A stretch of DNA of 64,000 bases from Pontimicrobium sp. SW4 (GCF_039954625.1 NZ_CP157199.1:1550001-1614000); one strand, 5' to 3'. Positions 33,439 through 43,281 are shown, numbered from the stretch's first letter. Numbers and translations: made by a program. The notes: a model not told the origin generated them from the letters alone.

Positions 33439-34503
33439 TTATAGTTTAGTAATCTTATTCAATAAATAGTAATCTGCTAACACCAAGGCAGCCATTGCCT
33501 CAACAATAGGCACAGCTCTTGGTACCACACAAGGGTCGTGACGCCCTTTACCTTGCATTTCTAAAGTATTCCCTTGCGCATCAATAGTTTCCTGTTTTTG
33601 CATAATGGTAGCTACTGGCTTAAAAGCGACTCTAAAATAAATATCTTCACCATTACTAATACCACCTTGGATGCCTCCCGAAAGATTCGTTTTAGTGCTT
33701 CCATCTACATTAAAGCTATCATTATGCTCGCTACCTTTCATTTCAACACCGCAAAATCCGCTACCATACTCAAAGCCTTTAACAGCATTTATAGACAACA
33801 TAGCTTTTCCTAATTCGGCATGTAGTCTATCAAAAACAGGCTCTCCTAAACCTATTGGAACATTTTGCAATACACAAGTAACTGTACCTCCAATAGTATC
33901 GCCTTCTTTTCTAATTTCTTTAATGCGTGCTATCATTTTTTCTGCAATAGTTTCATCTGGGCAACGTACAGCATTTGCTTCAATTTTCGAGAAATCTAAA
34001 TCTTGATAAGGTTGATTAATGTTTATTTTTCCAACTGACGATGTAAACGCATGAATCTTTACATCCTTTAGTAATTGTTTAGCAATTGCTCCAGCAACAA
34101 CTCTACAAGCTGTTTCTCTTGCTGAGCTTCGCCCTCCTCCTCTATAATCTCTTACGCCATATTTTTGGTCGTAAGTATAATCGGCATGACTTGGCCTATA
34201 CACATCTTTTATATGTGAGTAATCTTTAGATTTCTGATTAGCATTTTTAATAATAAAACCTATTGGAGTTCCTGTAGTTTGTCCTTCAAAAATACCTGAC
34301 AAAAATTCAACTGTGTCAGGTTCTTTGCGTTGTGTTACAATTTCAGACTGTCCAGGTTTACGTCTATCCATTTCTTGCTGAATTGCATCAAAATCTAATT
34401 GAAGTCCTGCAGGACAACCATCTATTATGCCTCCAATAGCAATTCCATGAGATTCGCCAAAGGTTGTAAGTTTAAATAAATTACCGAAAGAATTTCCAGC
34501 CAT
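33439..34503 (-). CDS. aroC: Chorismate synthase
   Basis: 354 residues, the normal length. Signature motifs are present: [20 protein letters not shown] near the N-terminus, [14 protein letters not shown] and [13 protein letters not shown] with the FMN-binding residues, and [17 protein letters not shown] near the C-terminus. It converts 5-enolpyruvylshikimate-3-phosphate to chorismate, the precursor of aromatic amino acids and of menaquinone, to which the menE-like gene may contribute. No other aro gene is adjacent. The ATG at 34501-34503 is unambiguous. Confidence 0.97.
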   Translation of the reverse strand: MAGNSFGNLFKLTTFGESHGIAIGGIIDGCPAGLQLDFDAIQQEMDRRKPGQSEIVTQRKEPDTVEFLSGIFEGQTTGTPIGFIIKNANQKSKDYSHIKDVYRPSHADYTYDQKYGVRDYRGGGRSSARETACRVVAGAIAKQLLKDVKIHAFTSSVGKININQPYQDLDFSKIEANAVRCPDETIAEKMIARIKEIRKEGDTIGGTVTCVLQNVPIGLGEPVFDRLHAELGKAMLSINAVKGFEYGSGFCGVEMKGSEHNDSFNVDGSTKTNLSGGIQGGISNGEDIYFRVAFKPVATIMQKQETIDAQGNTLEMQGKGRHDPCVVPRAVPIVEAMAALVLADYYLLNKITKL

Positions 34504-34690
34504 TAATTGTATATTCTTATTAGTTAGTTTTGCTAATGTAATTGTATTATTAGAGAAACAAAAATGGATTTTAAATATTAGCTCTAAATATTGCGATATT
34601 ATACTCGAAATTTCAATATTGGCACAATATTAGCGTTATAGATTTATAATTTTTTATCAAAATAATTACATTTACAAAAACTTAAAACTT

Positions 34691-35176
34691 ATGAGAAAAT
34701 TATTTTTATTATCAATGACCTTATTAGGGTTTGCACTTACTGCTCAAGCACAGGATATCTCAGATCATGCAATTGGATTACGATTAGGTGATAGTGATGG
34801 CTTTGGAGCTGAAATTTCATATCAACTTGGTTTAAGCGACACAAACAGATTAGAGTTTGGTTTAGGCTGGAGAGATGGCAATAATTACAGTGCATTGAGA
34901 GCAGTTGGGTTGTACCAATGGGTAATGCCTCTTGATGGAAACTTTAACTGGTACGCTGGAGCTGGTGGTGGTTTTGCTTCATACAGCTTAGATAATGTAG
35001 CTCCAGGAGTTGATGATAGTAGCACCTCTTTATTGGTAGCTGGTAATATTGGTATTGAATATAATTTTGATATTCCACTATTAATTTCATTAGACTTTAG
35101 ACCTGAACTTGGTTTTGGAGATATTAATGACGACCTAGATTTTGATATTGCATTAGGATTGCGTTATCAATTCTAA
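34691..35176 (+). CDS. Small outer-membrane beta-barrel protein
   Basis: 161 residues with a signal peptide (MRKLFLLSMTLLGFALTAQA, cleavage near 21). The mature part is built of alternating hydrophobic and polar residues in about eight strands and ends in an aromatic residue (LGLRYQF), the C-terminal signal for barrel insertion. It is of the OmpA/OmpX-like eight-strand type; no ligand can be inferred. Monocistronic, followed by a good terminator. A TACATTTA box at 34667-34674 is a 7/8 match to the -7 consensus. Confidence 0.85.
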   Translation: MRKLFLLSMTLLGFALTAQAQDISDHAIGLRLGDSDGFGAEISYQLGLSDTNRLEFGLGWRDGNNYSALRAVGLYQWVMPLDGNFNWYAGAGGGFASYSLDNVAPGVDDSSTSLLVAGNIGIEYNFDIPLLISLDFRPELGFGDINDDLDFDIALGLRYQF

Positions 35177-35201
35177 CTACATTGAAATATTTTATTTTAC
35201 T

Positions 35202-35231
35202 AAAGACCACTTATTTAAGTGGTCTTTTTTA
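35202..35231 (+). terminator. Intrinsic terminator after the small barrel gene
   Basis: AAAGACCACTT and AAGTGGTCTTT form an 11-bp stem around a short A/T loop (35202-35227), followed by a T run. Confidence 0.9.
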
Positions 35232-35306
35232 TTTTAATAAAAATAAATGCAATAGATTTAAAAAGTTTCGTCTTTATAATTGAAGACTTGTTTAAAAGGC
35301 TTTTAA

Positions 35307-35843
35307 ATGACTCAGAAATCAGAAAACAATAAAAAACTTAAAGACTTTTTTGGTGAAGAATACCAATCACTTAAAGTTTATGTCAACTCAAGAATAAAAG
35401 CAACGGCTAGTCGTGATGCCGAAGATATAATTCAAGATGTGGCTTTAAAACTGTTTGCTGGAGCCGATAGATATTCGCCTATAAACAATGTAGCAGGCTT
35501 TGTGTATAACTCGATAAAAAATAAAATTATTGATATTATGCGGTCTAATAAACATAATGTTAGTTATGAAGATAATGCCGAGGCTAAGCTTCAAGAATTT
35601 GCGGAAATGGTATATGATTCACCAGATAATCCATATTCCGAAGAAATGGATAATGTCTTGAAAAAGGCTATTATAAATCTCAAACCAGAATACAGAGATA
35701 TTATTATAGCTATTGACTTTGAAGGGTATAGTTATAAAGAACTATCGTTAGAAACTGGAATACCAAAAGGTACTTTAATGTCAAGAAGACATAGAGCTAT
35801 TGGCATACTTTATAAAAAAATAGAATTAAAAAATATTAATTAA
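35307..35843 (+). CDS. ECF-type RNA polymerase sigma factor
   Basis: 178 residues. Region 2 spans about 20-90 (YVNSRIKATASRDAEDIIQDVALKLF, with the DAEDIIQD core helix), and region 4 about 118-170 (LKPEYRDIIIAIDFEGYSYKELSLETGIPKGTLMSRRHRA, a standard recognition helix). No anti-sigma factor of the FecR or ZAS type follows; two small genes do, with an AGAGAGAG ribosome-binding-like stretch before the first. It is probably an envelope- or metal-stress regulator whose activity is controlled by its membrane partner. Confidence 0.92.
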   Translation: MTQKSENNKKLKDFFGEEYQSLKVYVNSRIKATASRDAEDIIQDVALKLFAGADRYSPINNVAGFVYNSIKNKIIDIMRSNKHNVSYEDNAEAKLQEFAEMVYDSPDNPYSEEMDNVLKKAIINLKPEYRDIIIAIDFEGYSYKELSLETGIPKGTLMSRRHRAIGILYKKIELKNIN

Positions 35844-35854
35844 AAAAGAGAGAG

Positions 35855-36274
35855 ATGACAAATTTTTTCAATCACAAGTTAAGAGGGAGATCCCCTGGAG
35901 AAATTGCTGGGTTAATCATACTAGCAGTTATTGGTATAACTGGATTAGCCATCCTTTTTGGTTTTGTAATAATGTGGCTATGGAACTGGTTAATGCCTGA
36001 ATTATTTGGATTAACTACAATAACATATTGGCAAGGTGTTGGATTATTTATATTATTTAAAATCCTTACTGGTAGCTGTGGTAGTGGTAGTAGTGGCAAC
36101 TGCGATTCATCAAAAAATTCAAAATCAGATAGTAAAACCGATTCTAAAACAAGTTTTTCAAAATGGAAACATTATGATAAATTTTGGAAAGAAGAAGGTG
36201 ATGAACTTTATAAACAATATGTAGAACGACAATATAATAATTTAGAAGATTCTTCTAATGAAGAATCAATATAA
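35855..36274 (+). CDS. Small two-TM protein, partner of the ECF sigma factor
   Basis: 139 residues. Two hydrophobic segments (about 16-42 and 56-72) flank a conserved-looking WLWNWLMPELFGLTTITYWQ stretch. They are followed by a low-complexity Gly/Ser/Cys/Lys/Asp linker and a charged soluble C-terminus. The WNWLMPELFG-type motif recurs in small membrane proteins of many bacteria, as far as I recall. The position, 11 bases after the sigma gene, suggests it controls the sigma factor, but it has no known anti-sigma domain. Confidence 0.78.
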   Translation: MTNFFNHKLRGRSPGEIAGLIILAVIGITGLAILFGFVIMWLWNWLMPELFGLTTITYWQGVGLFILFKILTGSCGSGSSGNCDSSKNSKSDSKTDSKTSFSKWKHYDKFWKEEGDELYKQYVERQYNNLEDSSNEESI

Positions 36275-36286
36275 TAAGAAGTTATA

Positions 36287-36505
36287 ATGAAACTATTGAT
36301 TTTTAGAACAGATATAGAAACTAAAAAAAACATAAAGGCTGTAAAATCTCTTTTTAAATTTCAGTCTAGTATTATTAATTGGTCAATCGATATAGAAGAT
36401 GTTGACAAAGTGCTAAAAGTGAAAGCTACAGAAGCGTTAAATGAAAACGATATTAAAACTTTGATTAAAGCTAGAGGCTTTCAATGTGAACCTCTGCCAG
36501 ACTAA
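36287..36505 (+). CDS. Small ferredoxin-fold-like protein (HMA-like without Cys pair)
   Basis: 72 residues. The beta-alpha-beta-beta-alpha-beta pattern (MKLLIFRTDIETKKNIKAVKSLF, then NWSIDIEDVDKVLKVKATE, then NENDIKTLIKARGF) matches the heavy-metal-associated domain fold, but the metal-binding CxxC is missing; the only Cys is near the C-terminus (FQCEPLPD). It is the third gene of the ECF sigma operon, 12 bases after the two-TM gene. It may be a sensor or partner protein; function unknown. Confidence 0.75.
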   Translation: MKLLIFRTDIETKKNIKAVKSLFKFQSSIINWSIDIEDVDKVLKVKATEALNENDIKTLIKARGFQCEPLPD

Positions 36506-36533
36506 TAATGTTTTAACAAAGGTTATTTGAGAT

Positions 36534-37670
36534 TTAAATTGATACACATCGTGTTAATGCTAATCTATAAATTTCTTCATAGTTAGGGACAATAGCATGA
36601 AGATCAAATTGTAAAGCTTCTTTTTTTGCGTTTTCTTTAAACTTCTCTAAAACTGTATCATCTTTAAGTATTTGCAAAGCATTTTTAGTCATATCGTCAA
36701 TATCACCTACATTACTTAAATACCCAGATACACCATGTTTATTCACTTCTGGTATTCCTCCTGTATTACTTGATATAACAGGAACACCTGATGCCATGGC
36801 TTCTAAAGCAGCTAGTCCAAAACTTTCAGTTTGGGAAGGAAGCAAAAACAAATCGCTAAAGCACAAAATTTTATCTATTTCGCTACTATTCCCTAAAAAC
36901 TTCACCTTATTTTCAATTCCCAATTCTTCACAAAGTCTTTCTGCTGGCTCTTTTTCTGGTCCTTCTCCAACCATCATTAATGTCGCAGGTATTTCTTTTT
37001 GAATATTATTAAAAATATGAATTACATCGCCTATGCGCTTAACCTCTCTAAAATTACTGATATGTGTTACTACCTTTTCATTCTCATTAGCAAGCATAGC
37101 TCTTTGACAGTCTGTAAACTGATTTACATGCCTTTCTAAATCAATAAAATTTGGCACAACTTGTATATCGTTTTTAATATTAAATAAACGCAATGTATCG
37201 TCCTTTAGACTTTGCGAAACAGATGTTACTGCATCAGATTTATTGATACTAAATTCAACTGCTGTTTTATAAAATGGATGACTTCCAACCAATGTAATAT
37301 CTGTTCCATGAAGTGTTGTTACTATTGGTAATTCTATACCTTCTTCATGCAGCATTTTTTTTGCCATATACGCAGCATAAGCATGCGGAATGGCATAATG
37401 TACATGCAACACATCTATATTATGTAGCTTTACAGTATCGACTAATTTACTTGAAAGTGCCAACTCATAAGGCTGGTAATGAAACAAAGGGTATTCGGGA
37501 ACATTTACTTCATGAAAATGTACATTATGGCTCAACAAATCTAATCTAACTGGTTGACTATATGTTATAAAATGCACTTCATGTCCGCGTTTGGATAATT
37601 CTAACCCTAACTCAGTTGCCACAACGCCACTTCCTCCAAACGTTGGATAGCAAACTATACCTATAATCAT
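36534..37670 (-). CDS. bshA: N-acetyl-alpha-D-glucosaminyl L-malate synthase
   Basis: 378 residues from the ATG at 37668-37670; a TTG five codons earlier overlaps the upstream gene and is not needed. It is a GT4-type glycosyltransferase with IVCYPTFGGSGVVATELG at the N-terminus, VLHVHYAIPHAYAAYMA, TTLHGTDITLVG, and the C-terminal LPSQTESFGLAALEAMASGVPVI with the nucleotide-sugar-binding Glu pair. These are the features of BshA, which joins GlcNAc from UDP-GlcNAc to L-malate in the first step of bacillithiol synthesis. The gene follows the GH3-serine hydrolase gene after 4 bases, so they share a transcript. Confidence 0.93.
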   Translation of the reverse strand: MIIGIVCYPTFGGSGVVATELGLELSKRGHEVHFITYSQPVRLDLLSHNVHFHEVNVPEYPLFHYQPYELALSSKLVDTVKLHNIDVLHVHYAIPHAYAAYMAKKMLHEEGIELPIVTTLHGTDITLVGSHPFYKTAVEFSINKSDAVTSVSQSLKDDTLRLFNIKNDIQVVPNFIDLERHVNQFTDCQRAMLANENEKVVTHISNFREVKRIGDVIHIFNNIQKEIPATLMMVGEGPEKEPAERLCEELGIENKVKFLGNSSEIDKILCFSDLFLLPSQTESFGLAALEAMASGVPVISSNTGGIPEVNKHGVSGYLSNVGDIDDMTKNALQILKDDTVLEKFKENAKKEALQFDLHAIVPNYEEIYRLALTRCVSI

Positions 37671-37674
37671 TTTT

Positions 37675-40587
37675 TTATTCTTCAATAGCTTCGTAAATCA
37701 ATCGTTGTATTTCTGTTCTAATATTTTCTTTTAATAATTTATTTCCATTTAAAGATGTTGGGTAGGTTCTATTTGCCATAAACACATACACAATTTCTTC
37801 TTCTGGATCAGCCCAAGCATAGGTTCCTGTAAATCCTGAATGACCAAAACTAGTCATAGACACACAGCCACATGTTGGACCATCTTCATCTAGTTGTGGT
37901 TTATCAAAACCTACACCTCTTCTGTTATCACTTTCGCAGTAATAGCATTCATTAAATCTATCTAAAGTTTCCGTTTTAAAATATCTTTGTCCACCATAAT
38001 AGCCCTTTTGCAAATACATTTGCATAATTTTTGCAATATCATTTGCATTACTAAACACTCCTGCATGACCACCTACTCCATTTTGCATTGCAGCACCCAT
38101 ATCATGTACATATCCATGCACTTCTTGAAATCTATAATAATCGTCTATTTCACTTGGTACAATCTGAGTTTTACTAAATCTTTCCCTAGGTTTATAAGTT
38201 GTATAATTTGCACCTAATGATTTGTAAAAATGCTGTTGAACCAATTCATCCAAAGGTTGGTCGTAATGTTTCTCAATAAATTTCTTTAGAATATAATACG
38301 GTAAATCACTATAACGATATCTTAGTCGTTCTAACATATCGCTCTCTTTTATAGTTTCCTGTATAGAATCCTGATAATCAGATCTTAAAAATAATTTGTT
38401 TGCAACCTCAATATCAAAACCTTTACTTGATTTTCTTCTATAATATTTCGCATCTGGTTTTTTTGTTATTGAGTCTAATGTATTTACATAAAAAGGAATC
38501 CAAGGTTTTAATTGTGCATAATGAGATAGCATTTTTTTTATAGTTACATCTTCCTTATTAGTTCCTTTAAATTCTGGTAATAGGTCTGATAATTTACTAT
38601 CTAAAGAGATGATTCCTTTTTCTTCCAATTCCATTATTAATGGTAAGGTAGCAACAATTTTGGTTAACGAAGCGATATCATAAATATCGGAAAATCTAAC
38701 TTTTTGCTTTCCCTGATAAGTATGTTTTCCAAAGTTTTTATTATAAACAACTTTTCCTTTTCTGGCAACTAATAGTTGTAATCCAGGAGTCATTATTGAG
38801 TCTACTGCAAATTGAGCAACAGAATCTAATTTTGCAAGTCTATGAGAGTTCATACCTACGCTTTCTGGTAAGCCATAGCCCAACCTACTCAATGATGGAA
38901 AATGAATCCCATCTCCAACTTTAAATTCATCACCAGAAGTAACTGGTAAAACACCTTTTGCAGGAATAGCTCCAAATATTAGTTGCGCAGCTTTTTGTTG
39001 TGCAACATCACTATTTTGGTATGCAACTAGAATACTTTCTAAATTTTCGTTGGTTTTTAAGTCTAATAACGTATAAGGCTTTGCAAATACAGTTAAAATA
39101 GTTGTGTTAGTTCTTGCTATTTCGTACAACCAAACTAATTCTTGGTTAGAGAATTTATAACTTTCCCATGGACTTTTATTAGATTTATGAAAGCCAATAA
39201 TTACAGTATTATAGTTATTGAGTTTAGAAATAAGATCGTCTAAATTAGTTGCAGATATTTCATGAACTTTTGCATATTTTTTTAGTTCTTTTAAAAATTC
39301 TGTTCCATTGTCATCTCCAAATTTCACATAAGCTATTGACTTATTTTCTAGTTTTCGTAAAGGCAATAAATCGCCATTATTCTTTATAACTGTTAGCGCA
39401 TCTTCTATCAATTTTTCATTTAACACGTCGTCTTTCAAGCGATTAAGATCTTCAACCAAATTAGCAGTTCCAATAGGTTTATAATTATTAAGGCCTACTT
39501 TATATTTTGCCATTAATATTTTTTTTACTGAATGCGCTAAACGTTCTTCTGTAATATCTTTATTGTTATAAGCCTCTAAAATTTTATCAATACCTTGAGA
39601 AATGTTTGCAGACATTAGCATGACATCATTTCCTGCTTTAAAAGCTCCCAAATCTATTTCGCCAGGGTTACTAAAATTTGAAGCAGCTTTCATTGTAAGT
39701 GCATCGGTAAAAATTAAACCTTCAAAACCTAATCTTTCTTTTAAAATATCTGTTACAATATGTTTTGATAATGACGAAGGATAACCATCTCTTGGCTCTA
39801 AACTTGGTACGTTTAAATGTGCAACCATAACACTAGAGAGTCCTTTGCTAATAAGTTCTTTGTAAGGATATAACTCTACTGAATCTATTCTTTGCTCATT
39901 AAAACTAATTGTTGGTAGCGTATGATGTGAATCTAGTTCAGTATCACCATGTCCAGGAAAGTGTTTTGCAGACGCCAATGTACCAGCTTCCTGCATTCCT
40001 TTCATTAGAGCTAGAGATTTATTAGTGACATTATCACGATTTTCACCAAATGAACGATTTCCAATAATAGGATTTTTTGGATTGGTATTAATATCTACAA
40101 CTGGTGCAAAATTAAAATGTACTCCTAATCGTTTACAATGCTCTCCTATATGCTTCCCTACTTTTTCAACTAACTCATTATCCCGTATTGCTCCAAGAGC
40201 CATATTATAGGGAAAGGCGTAAGTAGAATCTAGTCGCATATTTAATCCCCATTCAGCATCCATACCAATTAGTAAAGGGATTTTAGACATAGCCTGCAAC
40301 TCATTATTGAGTTTTGCTTGCCTTACTGGTCCACCTTTAGAATAGATAATTCCTCCAAGATGATATTCTTTAAGCTGCTTAATAAGTGTTTGTTTCGTTT
40401 TTTCATCTTGACTAGAGAAAATTTGAACCATGTATAATTGTCCAATTCTTTCTTTTAAAGTCATTGAGTTATAAACGCTGTCCACCCATTTTTGTTGAGC
40501 TTCATAATCTTTTGTAGCTAAAGGGTGATTGCTTTGTGCTGAAGCAAATACACACGAAAAAAGTAATAGTAAAGTTATATTTCGCAT
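37675..40587 (-). CDS. Exported GH3 glycosidase fused to a serine hydrolase
   Basis: 970 residues. Signal peptide 1-18. The GH3 domain (about 30-360) contains KHFPGHGDTELDSHH at 208-222, the NagZ-type acid/base His/Asp motif of beta-N-acetylhexosaminidases, and FTDALTMKA with the nucleophile Asp near 294. A GH3 C-terminal-like domain follows (about 380-550). Residues 580-970 are a class C beta-lactamase-like serine hydrolase: SLTK (640-643), a YSD tyrosine motif and a C-terminal HSGFTG. The pair of activities fits cleavage and trimming of cell-wall muropeptides in the periplasm. It lies immediately upstream of bshA. Confidence 0.92.
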   Translation of the reverse strand: MRNITLLLLFSCVFASAQSNHPLATKDYEAQQKWVDSVYNSMTLKERIGQLYMVQIFSSQDEKTKQTLIKQLKEYHLGGIIYSKGGPVRQAKLNNELQAMSKIPLLIGMDAEWGLNMRLDSTYAFPYNMALGAIRDNELVEKVGKHIGEHCKRLGVHFNFAPVVDINTNPKNPIIGNRSFGENRDNVTNKSLALMKGMQEAGTLASAKHFPGHGDTELDSHHTLPTISFNEQRIDSVELYPYKELISKGLSSVMVAHLNVPSLEPRDGYPSSLSKHIVTDILKERLGFEGLIFTDALTMKAASNFSNPGEIDLGAFKAGNDVMLMSANISQGIDKILEAYNNKDITEERLAHSVKKILMAKYKVGLNNYKPIGTANLVEDLNRLKDDVLNEKLIEDALTVIKNNGDLLPLRKLENKSIAYVKFGDDNGTEFLKELKKYAKVHEISATNLDDLISKLNNYNTVIIGFHKSNKSPWESYKFSNQELVWLYEIARTNTTILTVFAKPYTLLDLKTNENLESILVAYQNSDVAQQKAAQLIFGAIPAKGVLPVTSGDEFKVGDGIHFPSLSRLGYGLPESVGMNSHRLAKLDSVAQFAVDSIMTPGLQLLVARKGKVVYNKNFGKHTYQGKQKVRFSDIYDIASLTKIVATLPLIMELEEKGIISLDSKLSDLLPEFKGTNKEDVTIKKMLSHYAQLKPWIPFYVNTLDSITKKPDAKYYRRKSSKGFDIEVANKLFLRSDYQDSIQETIKESDMLERLRYRYSDLPYYILKKFIEKHYDQPLDELVQQHFYKSLGANYTTYKPRERFSKTQIVPSEIDDYYRFQEVHGYVHDMGAAMQNGVGGHAGVFSNANDIAKIMQMYLQKGYYGGQRYFKTETLDRFNECYYCESDNRRGVGFDKPQLDEDGPTCGCVSMTSFGHSGFTGTYAWADPEEEIVYVFMANRTYPTSLNGNKLLKENIRTEIQRLIYEAIEE

Positions 40588-40726
40588 AGTTTGGGATTAA
40601 TTAATTTATCCATTGTTACATGGAAAACGAAAAACTATGCCAAAATAGCATTTTTACAACGAAGAATAAAAAACTTTAAGATAGTTTTATAACCAAGATA
40701 ATAACAATAGCATTTTATTTATTTTG

Positions 40727-41953
40727 TTAGCGGGCGATTAGATCAATATGCCTATCATGATAACCTAATAAATACAATACGCCGTCTAAACCAATACTTG
40801 AAATAGAACTTTGAGCATTATCCTTTACTTTCGGCTTAGCATGAAAAGCAATGCCTAAGCCTGCAATATTGAGCATAGCTAAATCATTAGCACCATCACC
40901 AACAGCTATTGTTTGTCCAATATCTATCCCTTCTTTAATAGCAATTTCTCTAAGATATTCCGCCTTTTTATTTCCATCCACTATTTCACCTAAATAGCCA
41001 CCAGTTAACATACCATCCTTTATTTCTAGTTGATTGGCGTAGACATAATCTATCCCTAATTCTTTCTGTAAGTATTTTCCAAAATATGTAAATCCCCCAG
41101 ATAGAATGGCCGTTTTGTAACCGTAATTTTTTAGAGTATCAATAAGTCTTCGTGCTCCTTTAGTAATTGGTAAATTAACAGCAACGTTATGCAATACTTC
41201 TTCGCTTAGCCCCTTTAAAAGTTGCATACGTTTTTTAAAACTTTCTTTAAAATCTATCTCACCATTCATAGCAGATTCGGTAATTTTTTTAACCTCATCT
41301 CCAACACCAGCTAATTCCGCTAACAGGTCTATAACTTCTGCTTGAATAAGTGTGGAATCCATATCAAAACAAACTAGTCGTCTATTGCGGCGATAAATAT
41401 TGTCTTCTTGAAATGCAATATCTACATCTAAATCATGAGAAATCTTCATAAACCTTTCAGTGATCTCTGCTTTATTATTTATTTCACCACGAATAGATAG
41501 TTGTATGCATGCTCTTGGGTACTCATCATTTTTCACTAGCGATAAACGTCCCGTAAGTCTTTTTATAGAATCAATGTTTAACTTCTTTTCTGAGATTACC
41601 TTAGTCACTTCAGATATCTGTTTTGCTCCAAATTTTTCTCCAAGAATTGTAACAATATACCTATCCTTACCTTGAAGGTTTACCCAATTCTCATAATTTT
41701 TAAGTGAAATAGGTGTGAATTTAGCCTGAATATCAAGTTCATACGATTTAAAAAGCAAATCTTTTAACACAGCTCCTGATTTTTTACCAGATTGTACTTC
41801 AAATAAAATACCTAGAGATAATGTATTATGAATATTTGCTTGACCAATATCTAATATTTTAGCATCATATGCGGCCAAAATTGATGTTAACTCTGATGTT
41901 AAACCCGGTTTATCCTGTCCAGATATGTTTAATAAGATAATCTCGTTTGCCAT
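40727..41953 (-). CDS. serB: Phosphoserine phosphatase with N-terminal ACT domains
   Basis: 408 residues. An ACT domain (about 4-75) and a second ACT-like region (about 95-185) precede a HAD phosphatase with the nucleophile motif CFDMDSTLIQAEV (195-207), the second motif AILSGGFTYFG, and the third motif VGDGANDLAML. This is the long, two-ACT form of SerB, which makes L-serine from phosphoserine. The ACT domains probably bind serine as feedback. Transcribed alone or with the two or three genes upstream (36-base gap). Confidence 0.93.
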   Translation of the reverse strand: MANEIILLNISGQDKPGLTSELTSILAAYDAKILDIGQANIHNTLSLGILFEVQSGKKSGAVLKDLLFKSYELDIQAKFTPISLKNYENWVNLQGKDRYIVTILGEKFGAKQISEVTKVISEKKLNIDSIKRLTGRLSLVKNDEYPRACIQLSIRGEINNKAEITERFMKISHDLDVDIAFQEDNIYRRNRRLVCFDMDSTLIQAEVIDLLAELAGVGDEVKKITESAMNGEIDFKESFKKRMQLLKGLSEEVLHNVAVNLPITKGARRLIDTLKNYGYKTAILSGGFTYFGKYLQKELGIDYVYANQLEIKDGMLTGGYLGEIVDGNKKAEYLREIAIKEGIDIGQTIAVGDGANDLAMLNIAGLGIAFHAKPKVKDNAQSSISSIGLDGVLYLLGYHDRHIDLIAR

Positions 41954-41989
41954 ACTATTTAAAAATTAAAAACCTTGGTAAGGAGTTAT

Positions 41990-42475
41990 CTAATTAAGAA
42001 ATCTATTGTGCCAGCTTTCACTAGCAGGGACTTCCCAATTTTCAAGGTATTCTGCTTTATTGGCTACTAAATTGTTAAATACAATTGTGTTTTTGGATAC
42101 CGCTTTGTCTTTAGCCATTTTTCGAAAGTCTGTCAAAGGCTTATAAGCAATATACTCACCTTGTTTATAGGACACATTCATTTTGTCCATTAAATCGACA
42201 TTGTATTCTTTTTCTAACTGTTGAATAAAATGTACAGAAGCATCTATAGAACAACCAGTCGCACTATTCAAGTTTTGATTTAAACCAACAACTATAAAGC
42301 GCTTATATTTAATTTCATAACCAGAATACAAATCGCTTCCATGCGCAGTCCAGTTTTCAATAAACATATCTAATTTGGAACTTATTTCCTCTATTTCTTG
42401 TTCGGTAAATGAACGATTGGCTTGGTAGATCCAAACTCTAGCGGTTTCTGGTAATGTATTAAAATCTACTAGCAT
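41990..42475 (-). CDS. Conserved hypothetical protein (no ATPase motifs)
   Basis: 161 residues, soluble, no signal peptide. It contains ARVWIYQANRSFTEQEIEEI and a Ser/Cys segment SATGCSIDASVHF near residue 77. Proteins of this kind are, as I recall, often labelled ABC-transporter ATPase in databases, but no Walker A, Walker B or signature motif is present here, so that name is not supported. The gene sits 8 bases downstream of the Fe-S protein gene in the same operon, suggesting a part in the same electron-transfer process. Confidence 0.75.
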   Translation of the reverse strand: MLVDFNTLPETARVWIYQANRSFTEQEIEEISSKLDMFIENWTAHGSDLYSGYEIKYKRFIVVGLNQNLNSATGCSIDASVHFIQQLEKEYNVDLMDKMNVSYKQGEYIAYKPLTDFRKMAKDKAVSKNTIVFNNLVANKAEYLENWEVPASESWHNRFLN

Positions 42476-42483
42476 TTAAATTT

Positions 42484-43269
42484 TTATAATTCTTGATTAT
42501 TAGCCAACAACTCAGCAACATCCAACACTTGTATATCAGCTTCTTTTTCTTTAAACTTAACACCATCTGTCATCATAGTGTTACAATAAGGACAACCAGT
42601 AGCGATAATGTCTGGATTTGTTTGTAAAGCATCTTCAGTGCGTAATACATTTACATCCTTATCACCTTTTTCAGGTTCTTTAAACATTTGTGCACCTCCA
42701 GCTCCGCAACAAAGCGCTGTACGCTTATGACGTTTCATTTCAACTAAATCAACTCCAAGTTCTTTTAAAAGCTCTCTTGGTGCTTCATAAACTTCGTTCG
42801 CTCTTCCTAAATAACAAGGGTCGTGAAATGTGATTCGTTTTCCTTTGAAGGTATTATTAGTTATTTTTAATTTTCCTTCCTGAATTAGTTGCTGTAAATA
42901 CTGTGTATGATGTAGTACCTCGTAATTACCACCAAGAGAAGGATATTCATTTTTTAACGTATTAAAAGAATGCGGACAAGCAGTCACTATTTTTTTTACC
43001 TCGTAGGCATTTAGTACTTCTATGTTAGTTACTGCTTGCATCTGAAATAAAAATTCGTTTCCAGCACGTTTTGCAGCATCTCCAGTGCAACTTTCTTCAG
43101 TACCCAACACTGCAAAATCAATATTTGCTGCATTTAACAATTTTACAAATGCTTTTGTGATTTTTTTAGCACGATCATCATAACTTCCAGCTGAACCTAC
43201 CCAAAATAATATTTCGGGTTGTCTGCCTTCAGCCATACATTCGGCCATTGTTAGTACTTTGAGATTCAT
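42484..43269 (-). CDS. Fe-S protein with two CCG domains (HdrB/LutA-like)
   Basis: 261 residues. Two cysteine-rich CCG domains are visible: the first around CTGDAAKRAGNEFL and TACPHSFNTLK, the second around FHDPCYLGR, ALCCGAGGAQMF and ATGCPYCNTMM. The domain is found in heterodisulfide reductase subunit B, GlpC and LutA, where it binds a non-cubane or [4Fe-4S] cluster and transfers electrons. The partner is the upstream membrane protein with two 4Fe-4S clusters (13 bases apart). The natural substrate is not inferable. Confidence 0.88.
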   Translation of the reverse strand: MNLKVLTMAECMAEGRQPEILFWVGSAGSYDDRAKKITKAFVKLLNAANIDFAVLGTEESCTGDAAKRAGNEFLFQMQAVTNIEVLNAYEVKKIVTACPHSFNTLKNEYPSLGGNYEVLHHTQYLQQLIQEGKLKITNNTFKGKRITFHDPCYLGRANEVYEAPRELLKELGVDLVEMKRHKRTALCCGAGGAQMFKEPEKGDKDVNVLRTEDALQTNPDIIATGCPYCNTMMTDGVKFKEKEADIQVLDVAELLANNQEL

Positions 43270-43281
43270 TTCAAATTTAAT

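Noticed and set aside
33671..34006. Forward frame opposite aroC
   Set aside because: It lies wholly antisense to chorismate synthase, whose motifs are intact.
41990..42475. ABC transporter ATPase
   Set aside because: No Walker A, Walker B or LSGGQ motif can be seen in 161 residues.
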